From positions 2,831,546 to 2,895,545 of the forward strand of contig NZ_CP036269.1 in the NCBI RefSeq assembly GCF_007744675.1: 64,000 nucleotides of DNA, given 5' to 3'. Shown here piece after piece: positions 15,321-23,305 of this stretch. The notes below the pieces were generated by a model. That model did not search any database. It worked only from the letters and a program-made list of their open reading frames with translations, and was not told the origin of the DNA. Position 1 is the first letter of the stretch. Every line of letters starts with the position of its first letter. Made by a program: the position numbers and the translations under genes. This stretch comes from Gimesia alba. Its GTDB lineage: Bacteria > Planctomycetota > Planctomycetia > Planctomycetales > Planctomycetaceae.

Positions 15321-16838
15321 ATGGCTTATCGAGACCAGTTGATTGTTACGGCCGCTCCGTCTGGAACGGGCAAAACGTACGTTCGTGGTGTGCTCTACAT
15401 CATGAAGATTTTTCTCCCCGATGAAGAGGGGGTTTTGTATTCGAATTACCCGCATGATTTGGATGCGATCAAAGAATACTTTGACGGCAAGATTGAGCCT
15501 GAGGAAATCGATAGACGGTTGCAACGTTTCCCGGCTGAAGTCCTCGACGAATGGCGGGCGGGTGTGTCGGGTCCGTGGGAATATTTCAGCGGTAAGGATC
15601 TCAAAGGGGCTCACATCGCCATTGATGAGATTCATAACTATGCGAGTCAAGAGCGTCATTCGAAAGAACACATTGACCAGTGGAAAAAATGGTTGGGTGA
15701 AATACGAAAGCGTGGTGCGACTGTTGAACTCTTGACACAAGCTCAGTCAAAGATTCCCAAAGTGCTACTCGATGAATCAGCGTATCTGATTCGCCTGGTT
15801 GATTCTCAGAGTCGGCCTGATCCGTTCTTTAAAATTGAACTGGCTGACTGGTACGAAATGTGTGCTGCGTATACGGGAATCTATCCGGCTGCTGTTTGGG
15901 AGATTAAAGAGCATCGGCACGGTAAGACGTTCAAGGAGGAATCCAAACGAAAGTGGAGGCGGGACTCTTATTACTACCGCTTTTACAATTCATATAACGA
16001 TACAGAAGATGGGGAAGCCGGCACCGGTGAGCCGCCTCCGAAGATGTATCAGAAGCTTTCGTTTCTTCGCCTTCATTGGTGGTTCCTGAAGAAAAATTTT
16101 GTGACCATCTTTCCGCGAACGATTGGATTTGCCCTCGTTGCCTGGCTCGCTTTGGGTGGATTCGTGACTGTGATGCATTACATGATGGATCGCATGATGG
16201 CTACGGCAAAAGGTGTTGCTGTTGAAAAGTCAGAGAGTCAATCTGGTGCAAATGGTCTTGTTCCCGATGATGAAAATCTGGGTGAATGGGTCACCATCAA
16301 GCAGCGTAAGGAAGCGGCAGAAGAGTTAGAACGTGAGCGTGCTCGTGCTGCTGAGTTGGAAGCGTTCCGGAACGAAATGAATCAAAATGTTGCTGAAGTG
16401 AAACGGCGTGGTGATCGTATCGGGATGCTGTTTTCAGATTACGCCGTTACCGAAAACGGGCGGATGGTTCGACGTGGTGACGACCTCTATACCTATTTTG
16501 GATTGAAAATCATCAAGGAAATTAAAAAGGATGAAGGAAACGTATATTTCACGGATGGCTCTTTTACTCATATTGGTTACGGTACTCGTCGGTTGTCGGA
16601 CAAGATCGAATCAATCACAAATCCAACCGTTCAAAAAGCATTTGACGGAATTGGTCCAAGAGGTCAAGAAACAAGAAAGCGAAGTCGCTTCACAAATGAA
16701 GAAAAGCGACTTATTAAGCTTCAAGGCAGTCGACCAACCTCTTTATTCACTCCTATTGGAGATGTCAAGAAAATCCAGGAAAACCATCGTCGCCGATCAA
16801 ACGTTGATGCAGCGAGGCGTGACACTGGAAGTAATTGA
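15321..16838 (+). CDS. Zot/pI-type phage assembly ATPase
   Basis: 505 residues from the ATG at 15321, with AAAGGAG ten bases upstream (a TTG at 15312 is too close to it). An N-terminal P-loop (APSGTGKTY, about residues 11-19) and Walker B (HIAIDEIHNYA, about residue 100) identify the Zot/gpI family of FtsK/HerA-like ATPases. A single membrane segment (TIGFALVAWLALGGFVTV, about residue 270) separates the cytoplasmic ATPase from a periplasmic C-terminal part with a helical, Glu/Arg-rich stretch. In Ff phages pI drives ATP-dependent extrusion of the virion through the membrane together with the pIV channel. The last about 102 codons overlap the secretin gene in another frame. Confidence 0.88.
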   Translation: MAYRDQLIVTAAPSGTGKTYVRGVLYIMKIFLPDEEGVLYSNYPHDLDAIKEYFDGKIEPEEIDRRLQRFPAEVLDEWRAGVSGPWEYFSGKDLKGAHIAIDEIHNYASQERHSKEHIDQWKKWLGEIRKRGATVELLTQAQSKIPKVLLDESAYLIRLVDSQSRPDPFFKIELADWYEMCAAYTGIYPAAVWEIKEHRHGKTFKEESKRKWRRDSYYYRFYNSYNDTEDGEAGTGEPPPKMYQKLSFLRLHWWFLKKNFVTIFPRTIGFALVAWLALGGFVTVMHYMMDRMMATAKGVAVEKSESQSGANGLVPDDENLGEWVTIKQRKEAAEELERERARAAELEAFRNEMNQNVAEVKRRGDRIGMLFSDYAVTENGRMVRRGDDLYTYFGLKIIKEIKKDEGNVYFTDGSFTHIGYGTRRLSDKIESITNPTVQKAFDGIGPRGQETRKRSRFTNEEKRLIKLQGSRPTSLFTPIGDVKKIQENHRRRSNVDAARRDTGSN

Positions 16839-17832
16839 ACAGGATCTGACATCTGTTTTGTCAATGGTGGCTCGTCATTTGGGTGTAGATGTGGCTCGCA
16901 ACGGTGATATGTATTTCATCGGCGAATTGAAACCGGAAGATCTGGGTGTGATGGTACGGCGTGTACGACGGCTCGATCAGGAAGCATTACAGCGAAGCTT
17001 GGAAGCGGTTTTAACTCAGAATGGGAAAGTTCATACTCTTAGTGATGGTATTGTTATTGCGTCGGACTCTGTGGAGGTGCTTCAGAAAGTCGATACGGTT
17101 ATCGATGCGATTCATAATAGTGCGGCGGTAAGCTGGTCGGTCCAATTGTATGTGGTCTCAATGACTGATAAAGATTCCAGAGATCTCGGTTTTGATTTGA
17201 GTCCGGCCGCTGAGGTCAGTTACAGCCTGGCTGCTTTGACCAGTGGGAATATGGTTGAACTCGGGAAGATCGAAGCAAAGTTTGATGCGGTCATGCGTGC
17301 CTCTGATTCACGATCGACGTTAAAGACGATGGCAGAGCCGATGTTTATGCTTGCTGATGGTGAAATGGGAACGTTTCATCGTGGTGACTCTGTACCTGTC
17401 CCTAAACGCTCTGTGAGCGATCAGGGTGTTGTTTCTACGACAGGCTACGAATTGATCGAATCGGGTGTCTCTGTTGATGTGCTGGTACGTGAGGTAACAG
17501 ATAGCGTTGTACGTCTTGAAGTGGATCTAAAACTTGATGAAATTGTTGAGTTGTTAAACGATGAAGCACCATTCTTGAGCGGTGAAACTTACAGGTGCAA
17601 ATCGTTGCTTCGTTCTGGTCGTGTTGCGTTGATTGGATCACTCGAAAGAGGGCGTTCAAAAGGTGTTGCTTCCAAGTTTCTAAAATGGGGTTCATCCGAC
17701 GAACGAGAGAAGTCGATTGTGCAAGTATGGGCGCGTGCTTACCGTGTTGATTTGACGGCTTTGGCGAACGATGAAGCGAGCGGGCCGAGCGAGCTGAAGA
17801 GTGAGCCGTTCCGCGTTGATTTTGATATTTGA
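16531..17832 (+). CDS. Phage secretin lipoprotein (pIV-like)
   Basis: 433 residues, the size of Ff pIV (426). A lipoprotein signal peptide ends in the lipobox VLVGC (Cys22), which supports ATG 16531 as start and hence a 308-bp overlap with the assembly gene. Next come a helical, Lys/Glu/Gln-rich linker, an N0/N1-type domain (LLEMSRKSRKTIVADQTLMQ, then LTSVLSMVARHLGVDV), and a secretin core with VQLYVVSMTDKDSRDLGFDL, VPVPKRSV and GYELIESGVSVDVLVREV, leading to the C-terminal GRVALIGSL segment. It forms the outer-membrane gated channel through which the filament leaves. Ff gene IV also overlaps gene I, but by far less. Confidence 0.88.
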   Translation: MKETYISRMALLLILVTVLVGCRTRSNQSQIQPFKKHLTELVQEVKKQESEVASQMKKSDLLSFKAVDQPLYSLLLEMSRKSRKTIVADQTLMQRGVTLEVIEQDLTSVLSMVARHLGVDVARNGDMYFIGELKPEDLGVMVRRVRRLDQEALQRSLEAVLTQNGKVHTLSDGIVIASDSVEVLQKVDTVIDAIHNSAAVSWSVQLYVVSMTDKDSRDLGFDLSPAAEVSYSLAALTSGNMVELGKIEAKFDAVMRASDSRSTLKTMAEPMFMLADGEMGTFHRGDSVPVPKRSVSDQGVVSTTGYELIESGVSVDVLVREVTDSVVRLEVDLKLDEIVELLNDEAPFLSGETYRCKSLLRSGRVALIGSLERGRSKGVASKFLKWGSSDEREKSIVQVWARAYRVDLTALANDEASGPSELKSEPFRVDFDI

Positions 17833-18039
17833 TTTTGGTTCTGTTGGTGTAATTTGTAATGTATTTTGTCAAAGAAAAAAGGATTGGACTTGCAAGGAAG
17901 TGATGAACAAGCTACTTTGAAACGCTAATAGAGTTATGTAGTATGTATAGACGTTTTTTGATCATGAACTTAACATAACGGACATTATCGGACGTTCGTG
18001 GTGGGGTGCATTATTGGGGATGGCTGTGTTGCCTGTCGT
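17833..18039. other. Right prophage end and junction with host DNA
   Basis: 135 bp from the secretin stop to the right dif-like site, then 44 bp to the next possible gene. I see no strong terminator. In the circular phage genome this stretch would join the 9285-9628 segment to form one non-coding region. Confidence 0.5.
17968..17995 (+). other. Right attachment site, dif-like 28-mer
   Basis: Arm ACTTAACATAA, centre CGGACA, arm TTATCGGACGT. The ATAA-six bases-TTAT dyad around the centre is the hallmark of XerCD dif sites, and the first arm matches the E. coli XerD arm at 10 of 11 positions. It differs from the left copy at only two of 28 positions (both in the second arm). This is the more canonical copy, so it may contain the intact host site. 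Confidence 0.85.
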
Positions 18040-18522
18040 CTAGTGGCCGGGATTTTGTGATTGAAATTCCCGTTCGTAAAGCGTCCTCTGCTCCCTTGCG
18101 GAAGGGCCTCTGAGCGGCACATTGATTGTGTTCTGCTGCTGCACTTCAACGCGCTCTGCGTGAGCCCTCATTGCCACTGTGATTCGATGCTGTAGATCGT
18201 GCTGACCATGCAGAATCTGGTGACGAAAAATGGTTGTTTCAGGCGTGCGTTTCCGTGCCCCGATTCGCACCTTTTGACCGGTTCTCTGCAGTGCTGTTTC
18301 TGCGTCCCATTCCCCTGTGATTCTGGCCGCTTTCAGAGCTCTGCAAGTCGTCGAATCGTTCCATTGGAAATCGGCTTCCCGAAGTACACAATCACGGACC
18401 TGCACGCGCAGAATCGCGTCTCTGGCGGCCTCAAATTGGAATTGTGAAATACGTATCGCACTTCTCATATTGAACTCACTGGCGGGCCTCTGAGAGACCG
18501 GTTTTCTTTTGTCCCGAACCAA
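18040..18522 (-). CDS. Hypothetical protein next to the prophage
   Basis: An open frame of up to 160 residues, possibly starting at the internal ATG that gives MRSAIRISQFQFEAARDAIL. It is rich in Arg, Gln and Thr with a helical look (RVQVRDCVLREADFQW; QHRITVAMRAHAERVEVQQQ). No signal peptide, membrane segment or known motif. It lies just outside the right attachment site, so it is probably host DNA. I do not recognise it; it could be a chance open frame. Confidence 0.35.
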   Translation of the reverse strand: MVRDKRKPVSQRPASEFNMRSAIRISQFQFEAARDAILRVQVRDCVLREADFQWNDSTTCRALKAARITGEWDAETALQRTGQKVRIGARKRTPETTIFRHQILHGQHDLQHRITVAMRAHAERVEVQQQNTINVPLRGPSAREQRTLYEREFQSQNPGH

Positions 18523-18731
18523 AGACCGTTTTTCATCCTCGCGGATCGATTAATAGAATCAGGACGCAGTCCTCGGTTGAGATTTTGACCGGGAATCGTC
18601 TGTTCTTAGAGCATAGCATCCAAATGTGGTTTAGACGTGCAGAGACTGACAGAACTTTGTCCCACTGCTGTTGGCATGGCATGAGCCCGGCTTACCGTCA
18701 GAGTCGTAGTAATCCTGCCGTCCGGAATATG

Positions 18732-18880
18732 TTTCGCCAGTTAGCGTTTCTTAATTCGAATTGGTCTTTGCAAATGAGGAGAAACCGGGGCTAACGCCCT
18801 TCGGCTAATAAGTCTTTCTGGCTGGCAAGTACCCAAAAACTAGATCAGCCGCACGACGTTAGCCGCGGTTAAAACCGACC
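18732..18880. repeat. MITE-like dispersed repeat, copy 1
   Basis: Similar over about 140 bp to 23087-23231. The core has imperfect terminal inverted repeats: AACCGGGGCTAACG near 18784 and CGTTAGCCGCGGTT near 18858. A partial copy is at 63889-63920. No coding capacity. Confidence 0.7.
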
Positions 18881-18945
18881 TGGGTTAGATTGAGGTCCTG
18901 GTAATCACGTTCAAAACTAATAAATAAACACTGCCTATCCACAAA

Positions 18946-18986
18946 AAACGCCCGTTGGATCCTTTCTGGAATTCCAACGGGCGTTT
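18946..18986 (-). terminator. Rho-independent terminator of accA
   Basis: AAACGCCCGTTGGA (18946-18959) pairs perfectly over 14 bp with TCCAACGGGCGTTT (18973-18986). On the minus strand the stem is followed by a T run (the A residues at 18943-18948). It lies 34 bp beyond the accA stop. Confidence 0.85.
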
Positions 18987-19019
18987 GTGTTTTGAATAAG
19001 TTCTTGAAGCCGGTTTGTT

Positions 19020-20000
19020 TTATTCGGCTTCGACTCCTTCTACAGACTCATGGAACATGCCGATTTTGCGGAACTTTTCGTAGCGCTCGTCGACGAGTTG
19101 ATCGAGTGGCGTGTTTGTCAGCTGCTTCAGGTTGGCGGAGAGCGATGCTTTCAATGCGGCCGCCATCTGTCGGTGATCGCGGTGGGCGCCGCCCAGTGGT
19201 TCAGGGATGACTTCGTCGATGATTCCCAGGTTGAGCAGATTCTGGCTGGTGAATTTCAATGCGTTAGCCGCTTCGTTTGCGAATTTGACATCCTTCCACA
19301 AGATGCCAGCACAACCCTCCGGAGTGATCACGGAATAATAAGCATACTGCAGGACGGAAATGTGGTCACCGATGCCGATTCCGATGGCACCGCCCGATCC
19401 TCCTTCGCCAATCACGACACAGATGATGGGGGTTTTCAGCAGCGACATTTCCCTGAGGTTGATCGCAATGTTGTAAGAGATCCCTTGTTCTTCCGCTTTG
19501 ATGCCCGGATACGCGCCCGGGGTGTCGATCAGGCAGATGATGGGGATGCCGAACTTTTCGGCCATCTTCATTTTGGAGAGCGCTTTGCGGTAGCCTTCCG
19601 GGTGGGCACAGCCGTAAAAGCATTCGGTGCGTTCTTTGAGCGTGCGTCCTTTCTGCTGGCCGACGAACATGACTTTCTGGCCGTCGAGTTTGGCAAAGCC
19701 GGTCAGGATGGCCCGGTCGTCACCGATGGCCCGGTCGCCGTGCAGTTCTACGAATTCATCAAAGACCAGTTCGAGGTAATCCAGGGTCTGTGGTCGTTCC
19801 GCGTGCCGGGCGACTTTTACCGTGTCCCAGGCATCCAGGTTTTCAAAGATCTCACGTTTCATGCGTGTGATTTCCAGACGCATGTTACGAATCGCATCTT
19901 TGGTGTTGGGAGTCGGGTTGGGTTCCTGCTCGATTTTTTTGAGCTGTTCTTCCAGTTCGTAAATCGGACGCTCGAACGGAAGCTGATTAATGACTGACAT
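19020..20000 (-). CDS. accA: Acetyl-CoA carboxylase carboxyltransferase subunit alpha
   Basis: About 326 residues, normal for AccA. It begins MSVINQLPFERPIYELEEQL and has the helical N-terminal domain, HGDRAIGDDRAILTG, GRTLKERTECFYGCAHPEGYRKAL, LIDTPGAYPGIKAEEQG and GEGGSGGAIGIGIGD, the oxyanion and biotin-site segments of the carboxyltransferase fold. With AccD it transfers the carboxyl group from biotin to acetyl-CoA, giving malonyl-CoA for fatty acid synthesis. I start at ATG 20000; the five extra residues from 20015 are not conserved. It stands alone with its own terminator. Confidence 0.96.
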   Translation of the reverse strand: MSVINQLPFERPIYELEEQLKKIEQEPNPTPNTKDAIRNMRLEITRMKREIFENLDAWDTVKVARHAERPQTLDYLELVFDEFVELHGDRAIGDDRAILTGFAKLDGQKVMFVGQQKGRTLKERTECFYGCAHPEGYRKALSKMKMAEKFGIPIICLIDTPGAYPGIKAEEQGISYNIAINLREMSLLKTPIICVVIGEGGSGGAIGIGIGDHISVLQYAYYSVITPEGCAGILWKDVKFANEAANALKFTSQNLLNLGIIDEVIPEPLGGAHRDHRQMAAALKASLSANLKQLTNTPLDQLVDERYEKFRKIGMFHESVEGVEAE

Positions 20001-20094
20001 AATATGTGAGACCACGTTTAAAAAATGAGGGTGATTATGTAACGCTGCGGAGCATTTTCGGATATGCCGGCAATTAATGCAAGATTTTATCTAC

Positions 20095-21630
20095 TTAGAT
20101 CACATCCGGCAATTCATCCATGAAGGGCAGATCGTCGTCGTTTTTCTCTTGTTTCTTGCTGTCGTCGCTCTGTTGAGCCGCCGGCTGCTGTGGTGCAGGC
20201 GGTTGTTCAGGCTTTGGTGGTGCCTGTGACTGGGGAGCAGCCGCCGGTGGTGGTTGTGGGGGCGGCGCAGCGGGTTGACCAGGCTGTGGCTGTCCCGGTT
20301 GGGGCTGAGGGGGTTGCTGCTGCTGTGGCGGCGGTTGCTGGGGTTGTTGCTGTGGTGGATAGGGTTGCTGTGGATAACCCTGTGGCGGGTACCCTTGTGG
20401 CGGCATGGGTTGCCCCTGATACTGCGGCGGATACATCATCGGCTGCCCCGGCATGGGTTGTCCTGGCGGCATCGGCTGCGGTGGGTACATCGGCTGCTGG
20501 TATTGCGGCGGGTATCCACCGGGCATGGGTTGAGGCGGCTGTTGCTGTTGTGGTGCTGGTTGGGGCTTCTTTTCTTTTGGTGGCTCCGGTGTGGGCTTCT
20601 TCTTCGTATTTGCTTTTCGCTGGGCAATCAGTTCCGCGGCCAGTTTCGGGTCATCTTTCACCAGCTGTGACAAGCGGGCGTCCGCGCGACTGTCGAGTCG
20701 TTTTTCCTGCATCGACTCTTTTTCTTCCTGGTCTGCTTTGGCTTTGTTCTGCGCGATAATTTCCGAAATTTCCGCTTTGAACATTTTGACGTTTCTGAGC
20801 GAAGAGACGACTTCTTCCATCGACTGGAACCGATCTTCCGGTTTCTTAGCCAGCATCTTCAGCACGAACTCATCAAATTCCGGTGCGACATTCGGATTAA
20901 TACTGGAAGGAGCAACAGGGCGTTCTCCAATGTGTTTCAGCAAAACTTCCTTGGGGTTTTCGCCGTGGAAGGGAGTTTTTCCCGTGAGGACTTCGAAAAT
21001 CGTAATCCCCAGACTATAGACGTCGGCACCGGGACCGAGGGGGAGTTTTTTGATGGTTTCGGGAGCGATATAGGAGCGTGTTCCCTGGACGGTCTTGGGT
21101 TTCCCGAAGAGCTTGCCGAGCCCTTTGGCGACCGGCACGGCGAGGCCGAAGTCGATGACTTTGACTTCGGAACTTTTGCTGATCAGAATATTTTCCGGTT
21201 TGATATCCTTATGGACCCAGCCTTTTTCGTGCATGTGTCCCAGTGCCATGGCCGTGGATTCGATCAGCTTGCGCAAACGGGACTGGACACTAAGCCGATC
21301 GGATGAGAGTTGCGAGCGGAGGTTGGGAGCGCGGAAGTAATCCATCAGCAGGTAAACGTGCTGTTTGGATTTCACAAATTTATGCAGGTAGATCAGGTTC
21401 GGGTGATCCAGAGCCCCTGCCACCTTGGCTTCCAGTTTCATGGTGGCGACAATTTCCGGGTTCTTCATGGGTTCCGGTAAAAGCCGTTTCATAACGAAAC
21501 TGGTGGTGGCCCCCTCTTCTTTCACCTCCCAGATCTGAGTGGTGGTGCCATCGGCGATGAGGTTGATGAGTTTGTACTCATCAACCATGCTATCATCTTC
21601 TGTCGTTTCTGTTGTTTTTGCTTCAGCCAC
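20095..21630 (-). CDS. Ser/Thr protein kinase with Pro/Gln-rich tail
   Basis: 511 residues. Kinase domain about residues 18-280: VMKRL with the ATP-binding Lys48, catalytic loop HKDIKPENI (HKD instead of HRD), DFGLAVP, and the APE box YIAPETIKK with GPGADVYSLGITIFEVLTG. The glycine-rich loop is degenerate (LIADGTTTQIW), which may weaken nucleotide binding. A charged helical linker (about 290-350) leads to about 150 residues made almost only of Pro, Gln, Gly, Met and Tyr. The end is acidic (DDDLPFMDELPDVI). No membrane segment, so it should be cytoplasmic. The tail may mediate assembly or scaffold binding. Substrates unknown. Confidence 0.85.
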   Translation of the reverse strand: MAEAKTTETTEDDSMVDEYKLINLIADGTTTQIWEVKEEGATTSFVMKRLLPEPMKNPEIVATMKLEAKVAGALDHPNLIYLHKFVKSKQHVYLLMDYFRAPNLRSQLSSDRLSVQSRLRKLIESTAMALGHMHEKGWVHKDIKPENILISKSSEVKVIDFGLAVPVAKGLGKLFGKPKTVQGTRSYIAPETIKKLPLGPGADVYSLGITIFEVLTGKTPFHGENPKEVLLKHIGERPVAPSSINPNVAPEFDEFVLKMLAKKPEDRFQSMEEVVSSLRNVKMFKAEISEIIAQNKAKADQEEKESMQEKRLDSRADARLSQLVKDDPKLAAELIAQRKANTKKKPTPEPPKEKKPQPAPQQQQPPQPMPGGYPPQYQQPMYPPQPMPPGQPMPGQPMMYPPQYQGQPMPPQGYPPQGYPQQPYPPQQQPQQPPPQQQQPPQPQPGQPQPGQPAAPPPQPPPAAAPQSQAPPKPEQPPAPQQPAAQQSDDSKKQEKNDDDLPFMDELPDVI

Positions 21631-21823
21631 CGCGCAACCTCTTACTTTTTAAGTGATCCAACATGGAATCGCCGGAACTCATCGTAAGTGAATACAATGA
21701 TCTGTTTTTCTGGGTTCTTGTTCGAACCTGAAGTGAACGTTGCGAATGAATTGCATCAGGCAGGGATGCTCTCTTCGCATCATATAGTGTAACGAGATTG
21801 CCGACTTAACGAAACAATGGATT

Positions 21824-22948
21824 CTAAAAGCTGACCTTTTTTTCAGGTGCTTTTGCTGCGGGGCGTCCGGGTGTTGTTCCCGGGGAAGTCTCTGTTTTGC
21901 CAATCTTCTGGGTGGGTTGAACCTGTGTGCCATCTGGCAGAGGCTGTGATGTACTGACGATGATTTCATCATCCTTGCTGAAGGGCGCAGACACAAACAG
22001 GCGTTCCGGGCCGATCTGTCCCAAAATCTGGGGTTTCAGGTCTCTGATCACATTTTCACGAACGATCTGAATTTTCCGCTCCCCTTCGGGGGTGTTGCTG
22101 ACAGAAATTGTGGGGATTTCGGCAATCGGATAACGCGGAATCAAAGCCACGCTCACCGCTTGTCCCGGCCTGAACTGATTATTTTTGTTGTCCAGAATCA
22201 CCACAGCAGACGTGATGGAATTCGCCAGATCTCGGAGTTTTTCAAATTGGGGCGCGAGCGGAAGTATCTGATCGAGGTCTGCTTGCGTCGCCTGTTCTTC
22301 CACGCTCAGGTTGATTTTTGCCCCTTTCAGGGCTTGTTCGCGTGCCAGGGGAATTTCAACTTGCAGTTTTGAGGTGTCCCCCAGTTCCAGCAGGGGCTCC
22401 CCTGCTCTGACAAATGCACCGGGCGCGGCGAAAATGCGGAAAATTTCCCCTTCAAAAGGGGCACGGATAATCGTCTGTTCCAGGCGGATGTTGGCGATTT
22501 TCAGTTCTGCCTGTGCGAGATCGAGTTTGGCTTTGGCAATCGCGGCTGCTTTGCCTGTTGCATTTTTGTGTTCCAAGGTCGCTACTTCCAGTGCTGCTTC
22601 TGCGCGGGCGACTTCCGCCTGAGGGATGCTGGGATCGAGGCGAACTAAGACTGCTTTCGCTGTTGATTTGTCTCCCGGTTTGACATCAATTGCATGTACG
22701 ATTCCATCGATGGGTGAAGCCAGCGAGAGTGAACGTACGGGCTTCAGATTGAGGGGCACGTAATAATCACGGGGATGTCTGAGTGCGATGGCTTCGCGTT
22801 GAATTGCTACGGTCTGTTGCTGGTTGTCAGCTGGCTGAGCCTGGATCGGAGTCGTTGTCAGCAGCATCGCGAACAGCATCCAGAGGCAGATGGATCGATT
22901 ATTTTTAAGGGGGACGGGCCTTGAGGAAGTCTGAGCATTGAACTGCAT
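21824..22948 (-). CDS. RND-type efflux membrane fusion protein (HlyD-like)
   Basis: About 374 residues with an N-terminal signal peptide (SICLWMLFAMLLTTTPIQA). The lipoyl/barrel-sandwich half motifs SPIDGIVHAIDVKPGDKSTA and IIRAPFEGEIFRIFAAPGAFV flank an alanine-rich coiled-coil hairpin (EVARAEAALEVATLEHKNAT; AKAKLDLAQAELKIANIRLE). A beta-barrel follows and the C-terminus is Pro/Thr/Lys-rich. Such periplasmic adaptors link an inner-membrane pump to an outer-membrane channel. No pump or channel gene is adjacent, so its partner must lie elsewhere. ATG 22948 gives the signal peptide directly; the frame is open to 22981. Confidence 0.82.
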   Translation of the reverse strand: MQFNAQTSSRPVPLKNNRSICLWMLFAMLLTTTPIQAQPADNQQQTVAIQREAIALRHPRDYYVPLNLKPVRSLSLASPIDGIVHAIDVKPGDKSTAKAVLVRLDPSIPQAEVARAEAALEVATLEHKNATGKAAAIAKAKLDLAQAELKIANIRLEQTIIRAPFEGEIFRIFAAPGAFVRAGEPLLELGDTSKLQVEIPLAREQALKGAKINLSVEEQATQADLDQILPLAPQFEKLRDLANSITSAVVILDNKNNQFRPGQAVSVALIPRYPIAEIPTISVSNTPEGERKIQIVRENVIRDLKPQILGQIGPERLFVSAPFSKDDEIIVSTSQPLPDGTQVQPTQKIGKTETSPGTTPGRPAAKAPEKKVSF

Positions 22949-23305
22949 TATACTGGAGCTTTCATGTACGAAATGTGTCACACGTGAGCAAAAAATCTCT
23001 TATTCAGATTTTCGCTGACAAGCGTTGCAGTTTCAAGCAGTGTTTGCAGATCTTTCCGGGTTTTCACAGAAGATCTCAGTACGTGCTAGCTAGTGTTTTT
23101 TAATTCGAGTGCCTCTCTGCAAATGGAGGGAACCGGGGCTAATGCCCTTCGGCTAATAAGTCATTCCGGCTGGAAATCACCAAAAACCAAATCAGCTGCA
23201 CGGCGTGAGCCGCGGTGAATACCGATTTTGGTATGGTTACAATCATGAGAGTCACACTCATAACTATTCAATAAAAGCTACCTAACACTCAGTGTTTGCT
23301 GATGC
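22949..23305. other. Intergenic region with MITE-like repeat copy 2
   Basis: No gene seen. Most of it is taken up by the dispersed repeat at about 23087-23231. Confidence 0.6.
23087..23231. repeat. MITE-like dispersed repeat, copy 2
   Basis: Matches 18732-18880 along most of its length with many point differences, keeping the AACCGGGGCTAA and AGCCGCGGT ends in inverted arrangement. Confidence 0.7.

Larger units (their letters stand above)
9257..17967 (+). mobile_element. Inovirus-type (filamentous phage) prophage integrated at a dif-like site
   Basis: About 8.7 kb, all recognisable genes on the plus strand. The order is ssDNA-binding candidate, rolling-circle Rep, several tiny membrane proteins, pVIII-like coat protein, hairpin, pIII-like adsorption protein, pVI-like protein, Zot/pI-like ATPase, pIV secretin. 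This matches the replication, structure and assembly modules of Ff-type phages. The ends are direct repeats resembling XerCD dif sites. There is no integrase or transposase gene, as in phages that use host Xer recombinases (for example CTXphi). Joined as a circle (one repeat retained) the element would be 8711 bp, with a non-coding gap of roughly 500 bp between the secretin gene and the first coding region. Confidence 0.92.
18523..19019. other. Intergenic region with a MITE-like repeat and the accA terminator
   Basis: No gene seen. It contains a dispersed repeat (about 18732-18880) and a terminator hairpin at 18946-18986. Confidence 0.6.

Noticed and set aside
9257-17995. Interpretation as a type IV pilus or type II secretion locus because of the secretin and ATPase
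   Set aside because: No pilin, prepilin peptidase or platform gene is present, while Rep, coat protein and dif-like ends point to a filamentous phage.
20190-20759. Val/Ala-rich and Leu/Arg-rich plus-strand frames opposite the kinase tail
   Set aside because: They result from reading the repetitive Pro/Gln codons on the other strand; no ribosome binding site or protein-like composition.
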